Positions 37,678 to 41,908 of a DNA stretch of 41,908 bases are shown in pieces. The notes beneath the pieces are model-generated. The model ran no database searches, was not told the origin of the DNA, and worked only from the letters and a program-made list of their open reading frames with translations. Position 1 is the stretch's first letter; every line of letters begins with the position of its first letter. A program made the position numbers and the translations under genes. The stretch is taken from positions 1 to 41,908 of the forward strand of contig JARLJI010000252.1 of the NCBI GenBank assembly GCA_031291295.1, given 5' to 3'. This stretch comes from Rhodoferax sp. (lineage in GTDB: Bacteria; Pseudomonadota; Gammaproteobacteria; Burkholderiales; Burkholderiaceae_C).

Positions 37678-38940
37678 TCAGATGCCGTCCGGATTCTCCA
37701 GCAGCAGTGCAATGCCTTGGCCGCCACCCACGCAGGCCGATGCGATGCCGAAGCGCAGGCCGGCGCGCTGGAGCTCGCGCGCCAGCGTGATCGTCAGGCG
37801 CACGCCGGTGGCCGCCAGCGGATGGCCCAGTGCAATCGCGCCGCCATTGACGTTGAGCTTGTTGCGGTCCAGACCCAGCTCGCGCTCCACGGCAATCGTC
37901 TGCGCGCCCTGGGCTTCGTTGATTTCGAAGCGGCCGATCTGGTCCAGCGTGAGGCCGGTGCGCTCCAGCAGCAGGCGGATCGCCGGGGCCGGGCCGATGC
38001 CCATGATCTCGGGCGGCACGCCCACGGCGGTAGCGGCGACCACGCGGGCCAGCGGCTTCTTGCCGTGGGCCCTGGCCCAATCCTTCACGTACGCGCCGGA
38101 GGCCACCACGGCCGCGGCCGCGGCATCCACCAGCGCCGAGCTGTTGCCGCCGGTCTGCACGCCGCCGGGATACACGCTTTTGAGTTTGCCCAGCACATCG
38201 GCCGGCGAGATGCGCGGATGCGTGTCCTGCGCCACTTCGGTGACCTTGCCCTGCAGGCGGATACCGCGCGGCTGGTAGCCTTCGAGCTCGAATTTTTCCG
38301 TGACCACGGGCACAATTTCGCCCGCGTGAAAGCCCGACTGCTGGGCCGCCACCGCCCGCGTGAACGACAGCGAAGCAAACTCGTCCACCTGTTCGCGCGT
38401 GATGCCGTATTTCGTCGCCAGGTTCTCGGCGGTCTGGATCATGTTGATGCCGGCGGCCGGGTCCTTCAGGGCCTCCCACATGTAGTCCTTGAAGCCCACG
38501 GGCGCGCCGAGCTTGAAGCCGGTGCGGTGGTCGAACGCTGCAATCGGGTTGCGCGTCATCGACTCGGTGCCCACCACCAGTGCGGCCTCGCAGGCGCCGC
38601 CCTGGATGTGCTCGCCGGCCTGGCGGAACAGCTCGAAGCCGGTGCCGCAGATGCGCTGCGCCATGATGGCGGGCACCTGCACCGGCACGCCGGCGTACAG
38701 GCCGATGTGGCGCGGCAGAAAGAACTGGTCGAAGTCGCCGGGCGCCATGTTGCCCGTGATCACCGAGCCGATGTGGCCGGCGCTGACACCGGCGCGTTGC
38801 AGCACGGCGCGCGCGGCCTTGATGCCCAGGTCGGTCGGCGAGATGTGGCCGAGCGCGCCGCAGTAGTCGACCATGGGCGTGCGCACGCCGTCCAGCATCC
38901 AGACGTCGTCAAAGCTCGAGAAAAATCCTTTGGAAGCCAT
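37678..38940 (-). CDS. Acetyl-CoA acyltransferase (thiolase)
   Basis: The ATG at 38940 gives 420 residues. The nucleophilic cysteine is at about residue 98 (AQRICGTGFELFRQ). The other catalytic residues are in INEAQGAQTIAVERE, GGAIALGHPLAATGVRL (histidine) and ASACVGGGQGIALLL (second cysteine). These segments are close to canonical. It would cleave a 3-ketoacyl-CoA such as 4-hydroxy-3-methoxyphenyl-beta-ketopropionyl-CoA into an aroyl-CoA and acetyl-CoA. It lies 14 bases after the feruloyl-CoA synthase gene. Confidence 0.93.
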   Translation of the reverse strand: MASKGFFSSFDDVWMLDGVRTPMVDYCGALGHISPTDLGIKAARAVLQRAGVSAGHIGSVITGNMAPGDFDQFFLPRHIGLYAGVPVQVPAIMAQRICGTGFELFRQAGEHIQGGACEAALVVGTESMTRNPIAAFDHRTGFKLGAPVGFKDYMWEALKDPAAGINMIQTAENLATKYGITREQVDEFASLSFTRAVAAQQSGFHAGEIVPVVTEKFELEGYQPRGIRLQGKVTEVAQDTHPRISPADVLGKLKSVYPGGVQTGGNSSALVDAAAAAVVASGAYVKDWARAHGKKPLARVVAATAVGVPPEIMGIGPAPAIRLLLERTGLTLDQIGRFEINEAQGAQTIAVERELGLDRNKLNVNGGAIALGHPLAATGVRLTITLARELQRAGLRFGIASACVGGGQGIALLLENPDGI

Positions 38941-38954
38941 GCGGGAGCTTTCTT

Positions 38955-40832
38955 TCAAGGTGCGTCAGGTTTGAGAATGTGGGCGGCCGTGTCGTCGTGC
39001 AATGCGCGCACCAGGGTGTCGCGGTGCTTGAGCACGGCGCGCTGGTTGATCGAGCCCTTGTCGGTCACTTCGCCCTTGTCGATGGAGGGCGGCTCGGCCA
39101 GCAGGATGGCGCGCGCGATGCGGTTCGCGCTGCCGGTCGCGTGCTGCGCCAGTTCGGTGAAGACGCTTTGAAAATGCGCCAGCACCGGTGCGCTCTCTAA
39201 CACCTCGGCCATCGACGCGCCAGCGCCCAGCCCGCTCAGCGTGCGCACGGCGGGCGTCGGGAAAATCATCGCGCCGACTTCCTTCAGGTTGATGCCGGTG
39301 AGCACGGCGTCCTGGATGTAGGGCGTGCCCGCCGCAATGATCTTGGCGCGCAGCGGACCCACATTCACAAAAGTGCCGGTGGCCAGCTTGAAGTCTTCGG
39401 CGATGCGCCCGTCGAACTTCAGGCCCTGGTGGATGTCGTTCTCGTCGATCCACTGGACCGCGTCGCCCGAGCAGAAGAAGCCTTCCTCGTCGAAATGCGC
39501 GGCGGTCTCCAGTGGAGCGCGCCAGTAGCCCGGCGTGATGTTGGGGCCGCGGTAGCGCACCTCGGTCTTGCCGTCGGTGTCGACCAGCTTGAGCTCGAGG
39601 CCGGCAGTGGGCAGGCCGAGGTCGCCAGAGCTTACGTTGGGGTTGGTGATATAGAGCGCGAAGGGGCCCGATTCGGTCATGCCCAGGCCAGTGCCCATGA
39701 CGATGCGCTCGCCAATCTCGGCCTCCTGCGTGGCGTGCAGGCTGTCCCAGACCGGCTGTGCGAGTGCCGCGCCCGCATAGAAGAACATCTTCACGCGCGA
39801 CAGCAGCGTCTTGCGCAACTGCGCGTCGGTCTTCATGGCGTTGGCAATCGCCTCGAAGCCGGTCGGCACGTTGAAGTACACCGTGGGCGCGATCTCGCGC
39901 AGGTTGCGCAGGGTCTCGCCCATCAGCGCGGGCGTGGGCTTGCCGTCGTCGATGTACAGCGTGCCGCCGTTGTAGATGGTCAGGCCGACGTTGTGGTTGC
40001 CGCCGAAGGTATGGTTCCAGGGCAGCCAGTCGACCAGCACCGGGGGCTCCTCGGCCAGCACCGGCATGGACTGGCGCATCTGCTGCTGGTTGGCGCACCA
40101 CATGCGGTGCGTGTTGATCACGGCCTTGGGCAGCTTGGTCGAGCCCGAGGTGAACAGGAACTTGGTGATGGTGTCCGGCCCGGTGGCCTGCATGGCGGCA
40201 TCCACCTGCGGTGTCGGCACGGTGGACAGCAGCGAGGCGAAGGAGGTGGTGGGACGGCCTTCGAGCGAGCCTTCGTGCAGCACGACCTCGACATCAAGGC
40301 CCATGGTCGCCTGGATGGCACGTCCATAGCGCGCGGCGTCGCTGGCAAACACCAGCCCCGGCGTCAGCGTTTCGAGAATGTGGCGCAGCTTGTCGTAGTC
40401 CACGCTGACCACGCTATAGGCCGGCGAGGCCGGGCAGTAGGGGATGCCGGCGTACAGGCAGCCGAGCGCCAGCTGCGCATGCTCCAGGCTGTTCTCGCTC
40501 AGGATCACCACCGGGCGCTCGGCGCTCAGGCCGCGGTCCAGCAGCGCCTGCCCGACTGCACGTGCGGTGACGAGCGCCTCGCCGTAGCTGATGTGGCGCC
40601 AGTCACCCGTGCTGCCGTCGGCATTCTTGACGCGGCGCGCCAGGAAGCTGCGCTCGGGCGTGGTCTGCGCCCAATGCAGGAAGCGGTCGGTGATGCGCGC
40701 CGCGTAGTCGGCCAATGGCTGGTCGGCTTGGAGGTAGCGGACACCCTCTTTGCCATCGCGCAGCAGCACGCGCGTGACGCCGAATTTCAAGGGGCGGTAG
40801 CGCGCCGCGGAAGAGGGTTTTGTCTCGCTCAT
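38955..40832 (-). CDS. fcs: Feruloyl-CoA synthase (AMP-binding)
   Basis: This 625-residue ligase activates ferulate and related hydroxycinnamates to CoA thioesters with ATP. Family features are FLFTSGSTKLPKAVINTH, the feruloyl-CoA-synthase-like DWLPWNHTFGGNHNVGL, TGLGMTESGP (adenylate binding) and DGRIAEDFKLATGTFVNVG, which is the lysine region. Its length and these stretches match the fcs subgroup and not general acyl-CoA synthetases. It is the second gene of the run after the crotonase. Start ATG at 40832. The precise preferred acid (ferulate, p-coumarate or caffeate) is not determined. Confidence 0.92.
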   Translation of the reverse strand: MSETKPSSAARYRPLKFGVTRVLLRDGKEGVRYLQADQPLADYAARITDRFLHWAQTTPERSFLARRVKNADGSTGDWRHISYGEALVTARAVGQALLDRGLSAERPVVILSENSLEHAQLALGCLYAGIPYCPASPAYSVVSVDYDKLRHILETLTPGLVFASDAARYGRAIQATMGLDVEVVLHEGSLEGRPTTSFASLLSTVPTPQVDAAMQATGPDTITKFLFTSGSTKLPKAVINTHRMWCANQQQMRQSMPVLAEEPPVLVDWLPWNHTFGGNHNVGLTIYNGGTLYIDDGKPTPALMGETLRNLREIAPTVYFNVPTGFEAIANAMKTDAQLRKTLLSRVKMFFYAGAALAQPVWDSLHATQEAEIGERIVMGTGLGMTESGPFALYITNPNVSSGDLGLPTAGLELKLVDTDGKTEVRYRGPNITPGYWRAPLETAAHFDEEGFFCSGDAVQWIDENDIHQGLKFDGRIAEDFKLATGTFVNVGPLRAKIIAAGTPYIQDAVLTGINLKEVGAMIFPTPAVRTLSGLGAGASMAEVLESAPVLAHFQSVFTELAQHATGSANRIARAILLAEPPSIDKGEVTDKGSINQRAVLKHRDTLVRALHDDTAAHILKPDAP

Positions 40833-40851
40833 GGGGTTTCTCTTGGGTGGT

Positions 40852-41634
40852 TCAGGCTTTTTTGACCTTGGCGGCGCGGCCTTCGAGGAAGTCCCGCACG
40901 CGGGTCTTGGCCTCGGGCGCGCTCTGTGCGATGGCGGCCATCAGCGCCTCGGTCAGGAAGCCCTGGTCGGCCGGCTGCTCGGCGATGCGCGGCAGTGCGT
41001 GCATCAGCGCGTAGTTGGTCAGCGGTGCGTTTTGCGCCACGCGCTGCGCCAGCTCGAAGGCCTTGTCGAACGCCTGGCCTTGCGGCACCAGGTACTGGGC
41101 CAGGCCGATGCGCTCGCCGTCCTGCGCGTTGTAGACACGTCCAGTCAGCATCATGTCGGTCATGCGCGCCGCGCCGATCAGGCGCGGAATGCGCACCGCG
41201 CCGCCGCCGCCCACGAAGATGCCGCGCGAGCCTTCGGGCAGCGCGTAGAAGGTGGAATCGTCGGCCGCGCGGATATGGCAGGCGCTGGCCAGCTCCAGCC
41301 CGCCACCGACCACTGCGCCGTGCAGGGCCGCGATGACGGGCACCGGGCCGTACTGCACGCGCTCCAGCGCGGCGTGCCACATGCGCGAGTGGATCAGGCC
41401 CTGGCCCGCGTCGCGCTCCTTGAGCTCGGACAAATCGAGGCCGGCGCAGAAGTGCTCGCCCTCGCCGTCGATCACCGCGGCGCGCACCGTGGCGGGCAGG
41501 TTTTCAAAAACGTCGCGCAGGGCCAGAATCAGGCCATCGCTGAGCGCGTTGCGCTTGGCGGGGCGGGCGAGGCGGATCACAGCGACTTCTTTGTCGTCGC
41601 CGCGAATGTCAAGATGTAGGTCTTTTTTGCTCAT
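40852..41634 (-). CDS. Enoyl-CoA hydratase (crotonase family)
   Basis: This 260-residue crotonase has the oxyanion regions HFCAGLDLSEL and HGAVVGGGLELASACHIRAA. The two acid residues of hydratases are retained: the glutamate of GGLELA and the glutamate of ALPEGSRGIF. It does not carry the extended sequence of feruloyl-CoA hydratase-lyase (Ech/HCHL), so simple hydration to a beta-hydroxyacyl-CoA is favoured over direct retro-aldol release of vanillin. It is the first gene of the catabolic run. The regulatory gap to the divergent amidohydrolase lies just upstream. Confidence 0.9.
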   Translation of the reverse strand: MSKKDLHLDIRGDDKEVAVIRLARPAKRNALSDGLILALRDVFENLPATVRAAVIDGEGEHFCAGLDLSELKERDAGQGLIHSRMWHAALERVQYGPVPVIAALHGAVVGGGLELASACHIRAADDSTFYALPEGSRGIFVGGGGAVRIPRLIGAARMTDMMLTGRVYNAQDGERIGLAQYLVPQGQAFDKAFELAQRVAQNAPLTNYALMHALPRIAEQPADQGFLTEALMAAIAQSAPEAKTRVRDFLEGRAAKVKKA

Positions 41635-41749
41635 GGTGGTTTTTCTTTCTGGCGTTGAGTTTAGTTATTAAATATAATCAAATCAAGCCATCTGGGATGG
41701 GTTTTGATAAGGGTTTACCCCGGTATTCATCGAACTTCAGGAGACCGAT
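41635..41749. promoter_or_regulatory. Divergent control region of the phenylpropanoid unit
   Basis: This 115-base gap contains an AT-rich stretch (about 41656-41686) unlike its surroundings. On the minus strand, TTGATT, 17 bases and TAAACT make a possible promoter for the crotonase-led run. On the plus strand, TATAAT (41673-41678) is a -10 for the amidohydrolase gene with no good -35. TTAT and ATAA around TAAAT (about 41665-41677) form a short dyad that may be part of a MarR operator. Confidence 0.45.
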
Positions 41750-41908
41750 ATGGATTACAAAAATCTCGTTGCCATCGACACCCACACCCACCTCGAGGTG
41801 TCGTGCCGCAACCCCTTCGACAACTACGGCGAGGAGTACGACCGCGCGGCCGACAAATACTTCCGCTCCAACCGCCGCCCGACGATGGACGAAACGATAG
41901 CCTATTAC
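41750..41908 (+). CDS. Amidohydrolase-family protein, N-terminal part (runs off window)
   Basis: The ATG at 41750 has AGGAGA at good spacing, and 53 codons are visible. The start MDYKNLVAIDTHTHLEVSCR carries the HxH metal pair (H12, H14) of amidohydrolases in the ACMSD-like group, followed by NPFDNYGEEYDRAADKYF. In hydroxycinnamate clusters (phdB and couO types), such enzymes hydrolyse the 4-hydroxyphenyl-beta-ketoacyl-CoA. The divergent position beside feruloyl-CoA synthase and crotonase genes suggests the same here. The remainder lies outside the window, so the call is provisional. Confidence 0.8.
   Translation, partial: MDYKNLVAIDTHTHLEVSCRNPFDNYGEEYDRAADKYFRSNRRPTMDETIAYY

Noticed and set aside
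40852..41634. Crotonase as feruloyl-CoA hydratase-lyase (ech)
   Set aside because: Proximity to fcs suggests it, but the sequence is shorter and does not follow the Ech/HCHL pattern I recall. It keeps both hydratase glutamates and fits a plain enoyl-CoA hydratase better.

Overview
The window is GC-rich, densely coding chromosomal DNA of a betaproteobacterium, most likely a member of the Comamonadaceae (Polaromonas/Rhodoferax/Variovorax-like). This placement is an inference. It rests on the fused LivM-LivG transporter, a Bug-type binding protein, the grpE-dnaK-dnaJ order with sigma-32 promoters, a phenylpropanoid CoA cluster, and a dispersed short repeat (TGCTATT...GTAGC...GGGCTA type) that I recall from intergenic regions of that family. 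No rRNA, tRNA or CRISPR array is visible. There is no gene-free stretch longer than 300 bases.

Layout. (1) 1-310: the left end of an IS3-family element sits inside an OsmC-family gene, leaving only its first 56 codons. (2) 359-7642, minus strand: sulfide:quinone oxidoreductase, TolC-like outer-membrane factor, a small DUF2892 membrane protein, an RND pump and its periplasmic adaptor, apparently one operon running from the adaptor to osmC. (3) 7694-7732: one AT-rich dyad overlaps divergent promoters. (4) 7817-14523, plus strand: an ArsR-family repressor followed 9 bp later by cydD-cydC-cydA-cydB-cydX, a complete cytochrome bd oxidase and its CydDC assembly exporter. (5) 14548-23217: housekeeping and accessory genes: DUF302, DOPA-dioxygenase-like, VOC, a PA0069-type radical SAM gene with a LexA-like box, a polar amino acid uptake pair, a lipid A phosphoethanolamine transferase, glutathione-dependent formaldehyde dehydrogenase and a beta-CASP metallo-hydrolase. 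(6) 23360-27308: dnaJ, dnaK and grpE with sigma-32-type promoters, then an FKBP isomerase and a small winged-helix regulator. (7) 28378-41634, minus strand: a run of about 13 kb that looks like a phenylpropanoid (ferulate/p-coumarate type) catabolic unit: crotonase, feruloyl-CoA synthase, thiolase, SDR dehydrogenase, thioesterase, Bug-type binding protein, Liv-type ABC transporter, acyl-CoA dehydrogenase and MarR regulator. A divergent amidohydrolase starts at 41750 and leaves the window.

How the genes may work together. In the first block, sulfide oxidation (Sqr), envelope export (RND, CydDC) and a terminal oxidase class known to tolerate sulfide (cytochrome bd) flank one ArsR-type repressor that has four cysteines and a shared operator. 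The attractive reading is a sulfide or thiol stress module in which one repressor controls both detoxification and a resistant respiratory branch. In the last block, an aromatic acid would be imported, activated to its CoA thioester, hydrated, oxidised, and shortened either by thiolase plus thioesterase or by the divergent hydrolase. Both readings are inferences from content and layout.
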